A DNA stretch of 64,000 bases from Owenia fusiformis (lineage: Eukaryota > Annelida > Polychaeta > Sabellida > Oweniidae), in the NCBI GenBank assembly GCA_903813345.2, contig CAIIXF020000012.1:18485520-18549519 (forward strand), written 5' to 3'. Under the pieces are notes generated by a model. The model was not told the origin of the DNA and made no database searches. It saw nothing but the letters and a program-made list of their open reading frames with translations. The position numbers were made by a program, and so were the translations under genes. Shown piece by piece: positions 34,701-40,187 of this stretch (position 1 is the first letter of the stretch; each line of letters begins with the position of its first letter).

Positions 34701-35511
34701 TCGAGATTTAAAAGATCGGCTTTCCATGGTGATTTTAAATGATGAAAATCATTCGAACATTTTAAGTACATTAAAAAGGGTATCAGGGATATTAAGCTTG
34801 CATGTAAAATCGAAACGCCAACCTATACGTATAACCAATCGCCCATACAAATACATCGCTTAACTATTTCCGTTCACATTTAGGTTGTGAAAACATTGCA
34901 AGCTTAAAATCTCTATTGCCATAAAATGACAATTAAATAGGCGTTTTGATAAAGAAGATTTGACACAATTGTTTCATATTTTTGGCGGGATTTTTTGGCG
35001 TAGTGTTGAATTTACACCTTCCTACGCCCCTGTTAAATATAGCTTCATTTGCAAAATAATATAAATACTATAGTCTGCTTTTGTATTCCCGGGTAGGAAA
35101 ATCAGCATATACTCAGATTCTTTTTTATTTTTTCATTAAAAAGTATATTTCTAAGCTAAATGTTTTTTCATTAACATTTTTTGGCCTATCCCATGGCTAG
35201 CTACAACCATGTGCATATTTCAATTTCAAACGTGTCAGAATTTGACAGGATATTTTGATATTTAGATTGTATAATAGCGACATGAATGGTTAACCGTACG
35301 ATTTGAATGTAAAATGTTGCTTTTCTTACAGTTTTCCATGAATAATCCCATATATAATATTGTTAAAATTCTTTATTCTCATATCGTCAAATATAGACAT
35401 TTACTTTCAGTTTTTTGACAAGCTTGAACGGATTTTATAAATCCAACATATTTTTTGATCCAGTAGATATATCTTTGATAAAAATAACGTAATTTTACTT
35501 ACTTGCTTCAT
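370..35511 (-). CDS. Gene 2: secreted EGF protein with duplicated novel module (3' incomplete)
   Basis: Exons in order: 35511-35503 (start codon), 31514-31439, 15688-15566, 13664-13350, 5679-5638, 5118-5023, 2139-2032, 678-370, continuing past the left edge. All junctions are phase-compatible (0, then phase 1 throughout). The protein starts with a signal peptide (MKQ + [20 protein letters not shown]), then a calcium-binding-type EGF, a roughly 104-residue module, a second EGF split over two exons, a third EGF and a second copy of the module. A secreted extracellular-matrix or adhesion-type product is inferred from EGF biology. One small exon, carrying the last two cysteines of the second EGF, is probably missing between 5023 and 2139. 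Introns are large (up to 15.7 kb) and filled with transposons. Confidence 0.75.
679..2031. other. Intron, no feature recognised
   Basis: A/T-rich sequence between gene 2 exons 8 and 7. No ORF, inverted repeat or known element was recognised. A short stretch near 1936-1978 (GGTAGGGGTTCCAGTTTTTTACCACCC) resembles the end of a repeat also seen near 36850-36895. Confidence 0.5.
2032..2139 (-). CDS. Gene 2 exon 7: EGF-like domain 3 (short C1-C2 loop)
   Basis: 108 nt, 36 codons, phase 1-1; acceptor ATTTAATTTAG, donor GTGAGC. It reads [11 protein letters not shown], then [15 protein letters not shown] and HTCA. Six cysteines are present, but only one residue separates cysteines 1 and 2, against six in its paralogue at 15566-15688. 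This looks like an in-frame loss of about five codons. The last base joins to TT of exon 8 (Val). Confidence 0.8.
2179..2881. mobile_element. Inverted-repeat (mariner-like) element
   Basis: The left arm (2183-2345) and right arm (2700-2876) are reverse complements of each other, with scattered differences. Matching pieces include AAAGTATATCCAACTT / AAAGTTGGGTATACTTTT and ATCATTATGTAACTGTCATG / CATGACAGTTACATAATGAT. The right end runs to GGCCCTGTAG, resembling the CAGGG ends of the mariner-like elements elsewhere here; the matching left terminus is worn away. The only internal ORF (2456-2722, minus) has no recognised domain. Confidence 0.6.
3605..4218. mobile_element. TIR element, family GGTATCGATATG, copy 1
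   Basis: Starts AAAGGACTGGTATCGATATG and ends with the near reverse complement (CATGTCGATACCCATCCTTT). A second copy, in reverse orientation, lies at 30415-31101. The two share long interior matches such as AAATATCTTTCCGAAG and the segment around 'TTCGGAATGAAA'. No coding capacity was seen. Confidence 0.7.
4312..4975. mobile_element. Nested inverted-repeat MITE
   Basis: The outer arms pair at 4312-4370 and about 4915-4975 (TAGTAGCCGAGACAACACAA against its complement). Inner arms of about 135 bp pair at 4370-4500 and 4715-4855 (CCTAAAGGAGGAAGG... against ...CCTCCTCCTTTAGG). The right outer arm carries about 85 bp not found on the left. It ends about 50 bp from the splice donor of gene 2 exon 6. 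Confidence 0.7.
5023..5118 (-). CDS. Gene 2 exon 6: EGF-like domain 2, first half
   Basis: 96 nt, 32 codons, phase 1-1; acceptor GATTTTAG, donor GTAAGT. It reads [11 protein letters not shown], then SCKTAPAC, then GAYTCS: the calcium-binding EGF start (NIDEC) with cysteines 1-4. The exon ends on the first base of what should be the Cys-5 codon. The exon recognised next (2139) starts with AT, which would give Tyr, so an intermediate exon is probably missing. The donor is duplicated 25 nt downstream. Confidence 0.75.
5638..5679 (-). CDS. Gene 2 exon 5: 42-nt EGF half-domain
   Basis: A microexon of 14 codons, phase 1-1; acceptor CTATTTTAG, donor GTAAGT. It reads [13 protein letters not shown], the C5-to-C6 half of an EGF. 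With the previous exon it joins as [20 protein letters not shown], and the next exon supplies NCTNIDEC. The fit on both sides makes a real exon likely despite its size. Confidence 0.65.
6155..6650. repeat. 148-bp tandem minisatellite, about 3 copies
   Basis: The motif AATCCAAAATGGCCGCCTTA recurs (first copy degenerate) with starts at about 6303, 6451 and 6599, giving a period of exactly 148 bp. The first full unit pair is nearly identical. Related but longer and more diverged arrays lie at 41100-41760 and 57180-57540. Confidence 0.8.
6646..6892 (+). mobile_element. Fragment of the CAGGGTGACCC mariner-like element
   Basis: About 247 bp matching the left part of the transposase region in the full copies at 26978-27946 and 60042-61017 (AATATGCTCCAAATGTCG, GGATGAATCGCATTCCCTTC, and onward to ATCATCAGCCCCTT). 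It stops abruptly at 6892, where another MITE begins. No termini are preserved. Confidence 0.75.
6893..7147. mobile_element. CACTGGTGATCC MITE, copy 1 (short form)
   Basis: Inverted repeat: AAGGTACGATTTTT at the left pairs with AAAAATCGTACCTT at the right. The right end runs to CGTAATCGAGTGGATCACTA. It lacks the inner hairpin seen in the copies at 14225-14719 and 18107-18580. Confidence 0.65.
8466..8760. repeat. Diverged fragment of the CACGCCCGGTGATCG fold-back family
   Basis: CATCACGCCTGGAGATCGGA and the later AAAGGCGCAACGTCACCAGG GTGCAAAAGTCAA region match the left arm of the fold-back element at 32538-33563 in the same order. Only one arm is present. Confidence 0.5.
8947..8978. repeat. 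ACGT/CGTA-rich simple repeat
   Basis: Short self-complementary run of (ACGT) and (CGTA) words, able to form a hairpin. No further significance is seen. Confidence 0.6.
11632..12629. mobile_element. 998-bp Harbinger-like element, CpG-rich
   Basis: Terminal inverted repeats TGCCTAGGTCACATAG / CTATGTGACCAAGGCA (one mismatch), flanked by TTA on both sides. TTA or TWA duplication is characteristic of PIF/Harbinger elements (family knowledge). Both ends carry clustered GGGCGCCGGCCGATGA-type words and are far more G/C-rich than the surroundings. There is no transposase ORF, so it is non-autonomous. A small related piece lies at 14948-15030. Confidence 0.7.
13066..13175. repeat. Long hairpin with ACGTCATTTC arms
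   Basis: AATAACGTCATTTC ... AGTGAAATATTGGACC pairs with GGTCCAATATTTCACT ... GAAATGACGTTATT, with arms of about 48 bp and a GC-rich loop (GGGCCTGCGGCCC). It lies just beyond the donor of gene 2 exon 4's neighbouring intron region. Probably a small MITE. Confidence 0.7.
13350..13664 (-). CDS. Gene 2 exon 4: novel module copy 1
   Basis: 315 nt, 105 codons, phase 1-1; acceptor TTGTTTTTCAG, donor GTAAAT. Landmarks in order: [67 protein letters not shown]. The aromatic/strand-rich pattern with a 'GVYxLQ ... VYKK ... YLYYWP' core suggests a beta-sheet extracellular module. I do not recognise a named family. It follows EGF 1 directly and is clearly homologous to exon 8 (370-678), which is two codons shorter. 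Confidence 0.8.
14225..14719. mobile_element. CACTGGTGATCC MITE, copy 2 with inner hairpin
   Basis: Outer arms: TTACCGAAACGGTTCGTTTT at the left, inverted at the right, then CGTAATCGAGTGGATCACCA to the end. Inner arms: GAAGACAACAGAATCG pairs with CGATTCTGTTGTCTTC around a second hairpin (AAACGGTTTGG...). It is therefore a hairpin within a hairpin. The left terminal 15-35 bp is missing. Confidence 0.75.
14948..15030. repeat. GGCGCCGGCCGATGA-type short inverted repeat
   Basis: GGCCGATTGAGTGTTTTGTT pairs with AACAAAATACTCAATCGGCC across about 30 bp, followed by GGCGCCGGCCGATGA. These words match the ends of the Harbinger-like element at 11632-12629, so this is probably a deleted relative. Confidence 0.6.
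15566..15688 (-). CDS. Gene 2 exon 3: EGF-like domain 1
   Basis: 123 nt, 41 codons, symmetric phase 1-1; acceptor TTATTTAG, donor GTGAGC. It reads [17 protein letters not shown], then [15 protein letters not shown] and NCT: six cysteines in EGF order (C-x6-C-x3-C-x8-C-x-C-x11-C) with the DxNEC start of calcium-binding EGFs. Phase 1-1 is the usual phase for shuffled EGF exons. It is closely related to the exon at 2032-2139. Confidence 0.85.
15740..16490 (-). mobile_element. 5'-truncated LINE, C-terminal ORF2 end and 3' UTR
   Basis: The 16174-16485 ORF (minus) has the [14 protein letters not shown] and [20 protein letters not shown] layout found at the C-terminus of CR1/L2-like ORF2 proteins; compare [20 protein letters not shown] in the LINE at 22 kb. 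Downstream, another frame gives [13 protein letters not shown], the CxCG...H zinc-knuckle of such proteins. The frames are broken and the copy is a dead 3' fragment. Confidence 0.65.
16650..16840. repeat. Left member of a 4.8-kb-spaced inverted pair
   Basis: GGCCCAAACATCCCCAAAAT onward to CAGTGGACAAATATGAAATT is the reverse complement of 21345-21500 at about 85-90% by eye. Repeat identity is unknown. Confidence 0.7.
18107..18580. mobile_element. CACTGGTGATCC MITE, copy 3 (best termini)
   Basis: 474 bp with both ends preserved: CACTGGTGATCC...ACCGAAACGG at the left and CGTAATCAAGTGGAAAACCAGTG at the right. It has the same nested inner hairpin (GAAGACAACAGAATTG / CGATTCTGTTGTCTTC) as copy 2. 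No coding capacity. Confidence 0.75.
18984..19220. repeat. GGCGGATCTGGGGG repeat, plus-orientation copy
   Basis: Begins ACTGGCGGATCTGGGGGGGG, then alternating GGGCC/GGCCT words and poly-G. A reverse-complement copy ends at 36648. Such G-run termini after 'CACTGGCGGATC' are common at the ends of invertebrate TIR elements (inference). Confidence 0.65.
19524..20613. mobile_element. CAGGGCGAGCC TIR element (mariner-like)
   Basis: Left end CAGGGCGAGCCAAAAACGTA preceded by TA. The right end is TTGGGTTACCTTTTGGCTCA, its inverse but lacking the last bases. An inner pair also matches (TCACGATTTTTATGGCCATT against AATGGCCATAAAATCGTGA). It is related to the 495-bp element at 39693-40187. Confidence 0.6.
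19860..20115 (-). other. CRE and CCAAT-like sites around a short ORF
   Basis: The segment contains a perfect TGACGTCA palindrome (AGTGACGTCACTG) at about 19890, a CCAAT on the minus strand (CATTGGCC near 20070), and GCATCATGGGAGAT near 20105. A 79-codon minus ORF (19871-20110) starts [10 protein letters not shown] but has no recognised domain. The promoter-like composition may be coincidental, since the stretch lies within a TIR element. Confidence 0.25.
21345..21500. repeat. Right member of the 4.8-kb inverted pair
   Basis: Reverse complement of 16650-16840 (CAACTGATATCAATATACAA ... GCAATTTTGGGGATGTT). The adjacent bases continue into another repeat (21523-21912). Confidence 0.7.
21523..21912. 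repeat. Inverted arm L of the 8.7-kb block
   Basis: Reverse complement, at roughly 80% by eye, of 29840-30197. Shared words include GATGAATG/ACATTC-type ends, GGTAACTCGTTCGAAAA, AAAGATAAAACCGCAAC, and the end CATGCAGACAGATC. It sits immediately beyond the poly-T end of the LINE. Confidence 0.75.
22278..24101 (-). pseudogene. LINE ORF piece 3: reverse transcriptase and C-terminus (three frames)
   Basis: Three overlapping open segments (24101-23823, 23886-23305, 23363-22278) in different frames together cover the RT fingers/palm ([66 protein letters not shown]) and the thumb/C-terminal region. The latter ends with [18 protein letters not shown], a Cys/His knuckle. The catalytic YADD is intact; two frameshifts within the RT region inactivate it. 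Confidence 0.85.
24396..25200 (-). pseudogene. LINE ORF piece 2: AP endonuclease domain
   Basis: Read from the frameshift near 25200 through the stretch starting [16 protein letters not shown]. Motifs: [19 protein letters not shown] (metal-binding Asp/Asn), [20 protein letters not shown] and GRTDHSTI (catalytic His). These are the expected exonuclease-endonuclease-phosphatase signatures of non-LTR elements. The frame ends in a Lys-rich linker at about 24396, before the RT. Confidence 0.85.
25196..25711 (-). pseudogene. LINE ORF piece 1: hydrophobic leader, 2A-like motif, endonuclease start
   Basis: 171 codons. The first about 100 residues hold three or so hydrophobic stretches. They are followed by [16 protein letters not shown], close to the 2A core D-(V/I)-E-x-N-P-G-P but with His for Glu and Ser for the last Pro. 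The endonuclease then starts ([22 protein letters not shown]). The frame ends at YTPS; the same domain resumes in another frame as [11 protein letters not shown] at about 25200. In sea-urchin non-LTR elements, N-terminal 2A-like peptides are known to act as signals or ribosome-skipping sites. Confidence 0.8.
25745..26975 (+). mobile_element. DIRS/Ngaro-type element, truncated: RNase H end plus tyrosine recombinase
   Basis: Two overlapping frames. The first (to 25990) ends with [20 protein letters not shown], the C-terminal RNase H signature of DIRS-type polyproteins. The second, open from about 25970, encodes the recombinase. Overlapping RT/RH and recombinase frames are usual in DIRS-like elements. 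The RT itself is absent: the LINE lies directly upstream, and left of the LINE there is a different repeat. The 3' end continues after an inserted mariner-like element. Confidence 0.8.
25984..26985 (+). CDS. Tyrosine recombinase of the DIRS-like element
   Basis: The frame is open from about 25970 although the first Met-like codon is not obvious; 25984 is an approximate start in frame. The core-binding region reads [20 protein letters not shown] and [20 protein letters not shown]. Counting from residue 1 at 26170, the catalytic residues are Arg98 (GFLRCGEF), His216 and Arg219 ([11 protein letters not shown]) and Tyr250 ([13 protein letters not shown]): the R...HxxR...Y set is complete. The stop TGA comes from an inserted transposon end. 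By homology it would circularise and integrate the element's cDNA. It may still be translatable, but no RT accompanies it. Confidence 0.85.
   Translation, partial: TLDAKADYYCHIALAPNTRRTYNAGFKAFQTFAQKDNVRFVNGLPSVTEDILIRFVTYCASSLLIKYSTIKSYLAGIRNYYIERGFSNFFCHGNGSPFLKLQLVLRGIHKQQGSAKRTRLPITLDLLCKMCALLKRPFMGDYWDSMIRAACTLAFYGFLRCGEFTCDSPSDFDPSKYMCLSDVSFKTDKLGNYMIVNIKTSKMDPFREGCVIKIFAGGHNTCAVQSMQHYLRIIITTRNDAPLFVTPYMLPLSRTMFVTAVRNVLSALGINSILYAGHSFRQGIATSCSQANIEDSMIRTLGRWNSGCFRTYIKTPLSAIKAAQNSVHRLITG
26978..27946. mobile_element. CAGGGTGACCC mariner-like element, copy A
   Basis: 969 bp with long inverted ends (about 170-180 bp; CAGGGTGACCCAAAAAATGC at the tip) and TA on both sides (26976-26977, 27947-27948), as in Tc1/mariner. 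Plus-strand remnants of a DDE transposase are readable: [20 protein letters not shown], and [20 protein letters not shown], the mariner 'DF.LWG.LKD.VY' block. Stops and frameshifts separate them, so it cannot encode a working enzyme. Confidence 0.85.
27949..29500 (+). mobile_element. Probable 3' region of the DIRS-like element with split direct repeats
   Basis: After the mariner-like insertion the original sequence resumes at 27949. A segment of about 95 bp starting ATAGATAGCCGTCTC (29090) recurs nearly perfectly at 29400 (CCGTCTCACCATGCCAAAAA ... CACATGTTCTTTGGATATAAA). Split direct repeats at the 3' end are typical of Ngaro-type elements (family knowledge). No gene is recognised in 27949-29090; the 28741-29028 ORF has no domain. 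Confidence 0.45.
29840..30197. repeat. Inverted arm R of the 8.7-kb block
   Basis: Pairs with 21523-21912 in reverse complement (GAACGAGTTACCTCGA, GTGACAAAATGTTTCTACTT, ending GATCTGTCTGCATGGGGTG). The stretch 30198-30414 between it and the next MITE shows no feature. Confidence 0.75.
30415..31101. mobile_element. TIR element, family GGTATCGATATG, copy 2
   Basis: 687 bp, starts AAAGGATTGGTATCGATATG GCGAACTGAATT and ends with the inverse (TTCAGTTCGCCATATCGATA CCGATCCTTT). Homologous to 3605-4218 in reverse orientation. The overlapping ORFs at 30598-30947 are not conserved in the other copy and are taken as chance. Confidence 0.75.
31138..31320. mobile_element. Small inverted repeat near the signal-peptide exon
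   Basis: GTATTTACGAATGCAACT ... GCCTGTCGG pairs with CCGACAG ... AGTTGCATTCGCGAATAC. A related stretch (AACTTACTATTTTATGGCTC) occurs near 38770-38820. Confidence 0.55.
31439..31514 (-). CDS. Gene 2 exon 2: signal peptide core
   Basis: 76-nt exon, phase 0 in, phase 1 out; acceptor TATTTTCCAG, donor GTAAGA. It encodes [20 protein letters not shown] followed by GLCST: a hydrophobic run with small residues near its end, typical of a signal peptidase site. The last G plus AT of the EGF exon at 15688 gives Asp, so the mature chain would begin near STDANEC. A GTTA/GTTG microsatellite starts about 45 nt upstream of its acceptor. Confidence 0.65.
31555..31806. repeat. (GTTA)n/(GTTG)n microsatellite
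   Basis: About 250 bp of tetranucleotide GTTA units with interspersed GGTT and GGCT blocks. It lies about 40 bp upstream of the acceptor of gene 2 exon 2, on the opposite strand sense (TAAC/CAAC in the transcript). Confidence 0.9.
32429..35032. mobile_element. CAGTGGCGTAGGA TIR element, 2.6 kb
   Basis: Left end CAGTGGCGTAGGAACAATGT; right end ACACCTTCCTACGCCCCTG. Both are directly flanked by TTAAA, a 5-bp apparent target duplication. Inner GGCG words are also inverted. It contains the fold-back element at 32538-33563 and otherwise no recognisable transposase. Similar 'CAGTGGCGTAG' ends occur in hAT-like elements, but those duplicate 8 bp. Confidence 0.65.
32538..33563. mobile_element. Fold-back element, about 450-bp inverted arms
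   Basis: Begins CACGCCCGGTGATCGTGAA and ends TTCACGATCACCGGGCGTG. The arms pair over most of their length, including the GGGACGGAGGGGGGGAG tract and its CTCCCCCCCTCCGTCCC inverse. ATTGT flanks both sides (32533-32537, 33564-33568). There is a short unique centre near 33050-33110 and no coding capacity. Confidence 0.8.
35503..35511 (-). CDS. Gene 2 exon 1: 9-nt coding start (MKQ)
   Basis: ATG AAG CAA followed directly by the consensus donor GTAAGT, phase 0. Joined to the next exon it completes a signal peptide, which is why this start was chosen. A TATATAAAT sequence lies about 20 nt upstream of the ATG, too close to be a usual TATA box for this start. The 5' UTR and transcription start cannot be read from sequence. 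Confidence 0.55.
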
Positions 35512-36379
35512 CCTTAATCACAAGAGTTCATTTATATAATTTGATTCGATGCCCCAGAGTTGTGTCAGAGTTGATCGCTGGGTAACAACTATATTATTTT
35601 GATAGTTAATGGTATAACATGTTCAACAATACATTTTGTACATGGAAATCTGCAATATTTATGTAATAGATAATCCGTGATCTTAGATTAGGGTCTTGTT
35701 CCATTTAAAATTGAAAATTCCTTGCAAAAACATAGAAATTTAATGCTTCTTCATTCAATCGCATACAATGCCGCATTATATGCTGTACCTTATCATTACG
35801 TTGTACCGTATATAACATTTCGAGTTTGATAGGTTCAACGACATCTCTCGATATAGACGTCCTTGATAGACGTCCTTGATAGGTTTAACTATGAAATTCA
35901 CTGTCAAGTTCACTGCCTAGGATGTTGTTACAGACATTCATATATTAATATCTAGAAACTAGACGAGATCTTTCGGAAACGATGAATACGTCAAATTGCC
36001 CAATTGCATCATCCTCGTGTTGTACCTTACACCGTGCGTTAAACTGTCACGCTTAATTTGATACACAACCTGTGTTTATATGTAAATATTGCTGTATCTA
36101 AACTTTTTATTACATTACGTTAATCAAATTTTCTCGTCGTAATTATTACTTAATATGTTTTAATTATCAATACTATGGAGATTTTGATATTTATATTGAA
36201 ATTCATGTTGGGAGATTTTTTAAACAATGAAAGTTCTCGTACGGGGTTTTCAGAAAATGGAAACCCTGCATTTTCCTAATATCTTTGTCATTTTTGTACA
36301 TCATTTAATTTCCTACCCTACCTTTCATGACCACCAGACTGATAGTTACAATTTTACAGCACTTTGAAAAACATGCTTC

Positions 36380-36648
36380 AAGTTTGAAAGAAAAAAATTT
36401 TGGGCCCCAAAAACCCAAAAGTCGGCCCAAATTTTGTAATTTTGAGGCCCATTTTCTTCAAAATTTAGCCTAAAATTAAAAAACAAGGCCTTAGAAGGCC
36501 AATTTATGACCAAAAAGGCCTACTTTTTGGGGCCTTAAGGCCTTTTTTAGCTCAAAATTTTTTTTGGGCACAATTTTTTTTTTCTGGGCCCACCCAAGGG
36601 GGGGGGGCCCGGGCCCCTGGGCCCCCCCCCCCCCAGATCCGCCAGTGG
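36380..36648. repeat. GGCGGATCTGGGGG repeat, reverse copy
   Basis: GGGCCCC/AAGGCC-rich tract ending CCCCCCCAGATCCGCCAGT, the inverse of 18984-19220. The 36491-36706 and 36564-36767 ORFs are products of its G-rich composition. Confidence 0.65.
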
Positions 36649-36833
36649 GCAGGGACATTTTGGACGATGAGAGCATGTGGCCCGACAGCGCAATTATAAT
36701 GGCCACTAGGGCATGTTCTCTAAAGTGCTGTAACTATGTGACTATTAATTCGATGGTTATGAAATAAAGTAAGCTGGTAGGAAATTGAATGATGTACGAA
36801 TGTGCAAAATATCAGGGAGTTATTTTTAAAAAT

Positions 36834-36893
36834 GAAAAACATATGAGGAAAATGGTGTAAGGGTTTCCATTTTTTGACCACCCTGTAGTACTT
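36834..36893. repeat. Solo transposon end (..ACCACCCTGTA)
   Basis: ATATGAGGAAAATGGTGTAA GGGTTTCC...TTTTTTGACCACCCTGTA looks like one terminus of a mariner-type repeat; a weaker relative is at 1935-1980. No partner end was found nearby. Confidence 0.4.
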
Positions 36894-38023
36894 AACAGGA
36901 AATGACAAACAGGAAGTGACAAAACATAAAACATTTTGGACATTTTTGAGCCAAGATAACAGAGTTCTATTTTGACCTCCAGTCAATTTAACAGTTCCAC
37001 ATATCATTTACCTGTCCAAGATCACAATGTACATGGTCAGAGTGACCCTAAACATGATGAAATAACCTTTTTAGCCTTCTAAAAATGTGACTGAAAAAAA
37101 CCCCTAAAAGTATGAGCTTAGGAAAGGTCACTGAACAGAATCATTTGATTTTTTCAGCCCATTATCGTGCTCTATTGGATACAATCTTTTAAAATTTGAT
37201 ACCATTCGTAGAAAAAGAAAGAAATGAAAATAAAACTGAATTGAAAAACGATATTTTTTCTCTTTATGGCTCTTTTTGCGATTTTTACAAAGTGGCATCA
37301 TTGAATTGTGTCCAAGTTAAAATATATCAAAACAAACTTTACTGTTGTACGGGTCTAGTCTTACGTCATTAATTAGATTCTTTAGGTGACTTTGTATATC
37401 GTAAACATTAAGTTGAAAGCTTGGTACTACAACTGAGGCCTATTCAATTATTTGAAAAGCGGGCGATGGAAATATTATATATATAATAGAATTAAACCAC
37501 AATAAAATAATTTATTGTGCAGCTTGTCAAGATACTACAATCTGATTGGTCCTAAACTACTGGTAGTTAGGCCATATCTGGCTTTTTTAAAAACTGCCCA
37601 ATATTCTTTTTGAATCAGTCCAATAGTTTTTTGCAACCGACCAATATTTTTTTCAATGTTGTTGCAACATTCCACACTTAAGAGTTTTATTTCTCAATAA
37701 CTCGAGCTCTACTAAAAGCCAGCATCAGAAACTGATGGCAAATAGGAGAAAAAGTGTACTTAAATCAATATCACAATTGCTCTTATCATTCAAACATTCC
37801 GCATAATTCTGCAAGAACGGCTCAAATAAATGTAAATTAAATCCCGGGACAAGACAACGCTTTTCGGTTCGGTGTATAGCAAGACGGAATTTGTTCGAGT
37901 TTTAAGAAAAATCTTCTAAAAATGTAATGACATCATAGCACACTTATTACGCCTCGCCCAAAATTTGTTTCTCGAATAGGTATTCTGCCATATCCAACTC
38001 CTGATCATCCAGTATTTGCACAG

Positions 38024-38260
38024 GGTGGGCCAAAAAACTACCCCCAGTCAATTTTCCTGATAAACATTTATTTTTAACAAACACACCAACGATGAGATAT
38101 CATTTTAAAGGAAATTTAATTTGCAACAAAATGATATACAATACAATAATTTTCAACAACCTTGGCTGAAGATATAACCATTTATGTGACATGGCGGTCA
38201 AAAAACACCTTCTCGGCAATTTTCATCGATTCTGCAAATATTAGCGTTTGTCTACCCAAT
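38024..38260. repeat. Solo CAGGGTGGGCC transposon end
   Basis: CAGGGTGGGCCAAAAAACTA CCCCC matches the terminus of the element at 50363-51468 for the first 17 bases, then diverges. The opposite end was not located. Confidence 0.4.
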
Positions 38261-38299
38261 TTTACAATTCAGTTAAAACATCATTATCACGAGACTTTC

Positions 38300-39690
38300 C
38301 TAACTGGATATTATACATTGTTTTTATTCAGCTTTTGAACCGTGTATGCATTAAATACAATGCTTAAGCTAAATTCACACCATCGGCGCTTCAATGCCGT
38401 TGGTGTTTTTGGGTTCCTTCGGGGTTGTTGCTTTTAGGGGCTATAATTAAGGAATAGAGGTTTTGGTTTAAATGAGGGATCCCTAACTTATCTGTAGGCC
38501 ATATACCTATGGAAAAGTAGTAGTAAGCTTATGAACATAAAGAGCACTCATACGTTGCCTTCCTACAACTTTTCCCTTGACATTTGCTGTTGGTCAATCG
38601 ACGAGATTATGATTAAGCATAGGGGTGCTGTGAGTCCATCCTGTCTAACACCATTGTAATTAAGGGCATTCTTGGGTGGATTTGACCTAGGATGAAGAAA
38701 CTACATAGTTGAACAGGGGCTTTGAAAGCCCGTGATAAGTAGTATTCGTGAATTCAACTTACAGCTGCCGGATCAACTTACTATTTTATGGCTCATTAAA
38801 TATAAATAGTACCTGCCACTAAACCCAGCACATGGGGTTTATGTATCCCAGCTTATTAGATATAGCAGGATTTCAAATCAAGACACCATATTTTAGTGAC
38901 CAAGCTGTTAGGACAAGGTTATAATTATAAAAAACTTAAAAATCGTTTCTGGGCTTTGCTGAAAAATACAAGTCATTAATTTTTTGAAATTTCAAATTTT
39001 ACCACTTGAGATGCTGAAGGATGTAGGAACGAATGGCAATGGCAATGAATTCACTTGGTACATTTTGAGGTGGATCCCGGCTATGGCATTAATGGTTGAG
39101 AAATAGGGATCGAAACCAGCCATAGTTTTCTCCTGATGACCATTGTGAATTGTTGTGTTTTATGAATTATGATGATGGCTTTGCGAACGGATGTTGACCC
39201 TTTGAATTGCCTATGGACTTCGTGACTGGGTTTTATCTTTCCAACATCATTTGAGACTGAAAACTCTTTTATGAGTACAAGTATCTACTACTATTTTTGA
39301 TGTCATGAGTATTAGCTATCAATTTTTCAATTTTTTCTTCAACACGTATTGTAATGCCTTCAGTATGAATGAAATATCCCTTGGTGTTCTGATCCTGGAT
39401 TATGATATTGGTTCTCGATTGGAGGGGGAGGGGATGTTAGACATTGTTTCTTTTCACGTTAGATCATGGTTTTGGGATATATAGGGTCTACTTTTCTTAT
39501 GACAGATTTACACTTACAGTTTGCTTTTCTTGTTGGGTTTCCTAAAGTCACCCTTTTAATCACCTTTCCCTTTTGGCATTTGTGCTTATATATTCATTCA
39601 TATTACAATGAATTTGCCATTAAAAGTAGGTTAAATCATCGCCTGTTACCCAACATATGACATCATGAATACTATCGAAGTGCAGTCTAA
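38300..39690. other. Intergenic, no feature recognised
   Basis: A/T-rich sequence upstream of gene 2. Several short ORFs are present without domains or splice-site context. The promoter of gene 2 should lie in 35.5-36.3 kb or further upstream, but nothing diagnostic is visible. Confidence 0.4.
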
Positions 39691-39692
39691 TA

Positions 39693-40187
39693 CCGAGTGA
39701 GCCAAACATGTAACCCAAACAAATTCTGCATCTGATTAAGTGTTATTCCGCATAATAAAACCTTTTTTATGTTCTATCATTTTACTAAGTTTCATTGGCC
39801 CTGCCCCAATGGTCGGGATTTTATAGCTATAATACGAAACATGGTCCAAAATGCCAGCCTCATCTCATGACTACGAGCTATATTAAGATAATGTCAACAC
39901 GTACAAACCTAGTAGCATATCAAAGAGTTGAAATAAGGAAGTTGGAGAAAAATGAGAGCGATTACATAAGATTTCTGTGACCGTGAACTTGCAACCTCAA
40001 CCGACCGGTGCAAGTCTGCCTGTTTTGTAAAATGGCCATAGAACTGTGACAATGAGAAATGGACCCATGAAACATTGTAAAATGCAAAACGTTTTTACAG
40101 GGTAGAATTAACCAAATATGATTTCAACTCATACTGAATGAATGCGTTATTAACATTTCTTTGGATGACATTTTTTGCCTCACCCTG
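39693..40187. mobile_element. 495-bp TIR element (CAGGGTGAGGC type)
   Basis: Left end CCGAGTGAGCCAAACATGTA ACCCAAAC; right end TTTGGATGACATTTTTTGCCTCACCCTG (inverse with differences). TA flanks both sides. It shares TATGATTTCAACTCATACTGAATG-type interior words with 19524-20613. Confidence 0.6.

Noticed and set aside
35531-35540. TATATAAAT as TATA box of gene 2
   Set aside because: It is only about 20 nt upstream of the proposed ATG, leaving no room for a start site and 5' UTR.
18984-36648. A single 17.6-kb transposon spanning the facing ACTGGCGGATC ends
   Set aside because: No shared target duplication, and the interior contains host exons and many unrelated elements; two independent insertions are simpler.
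36491-36767. Pro/Gly-rich ORFs on both strands
   Set aside because: They arise from the G/C homopolymer tract of the GGCGGATCTGGGGG repeat.
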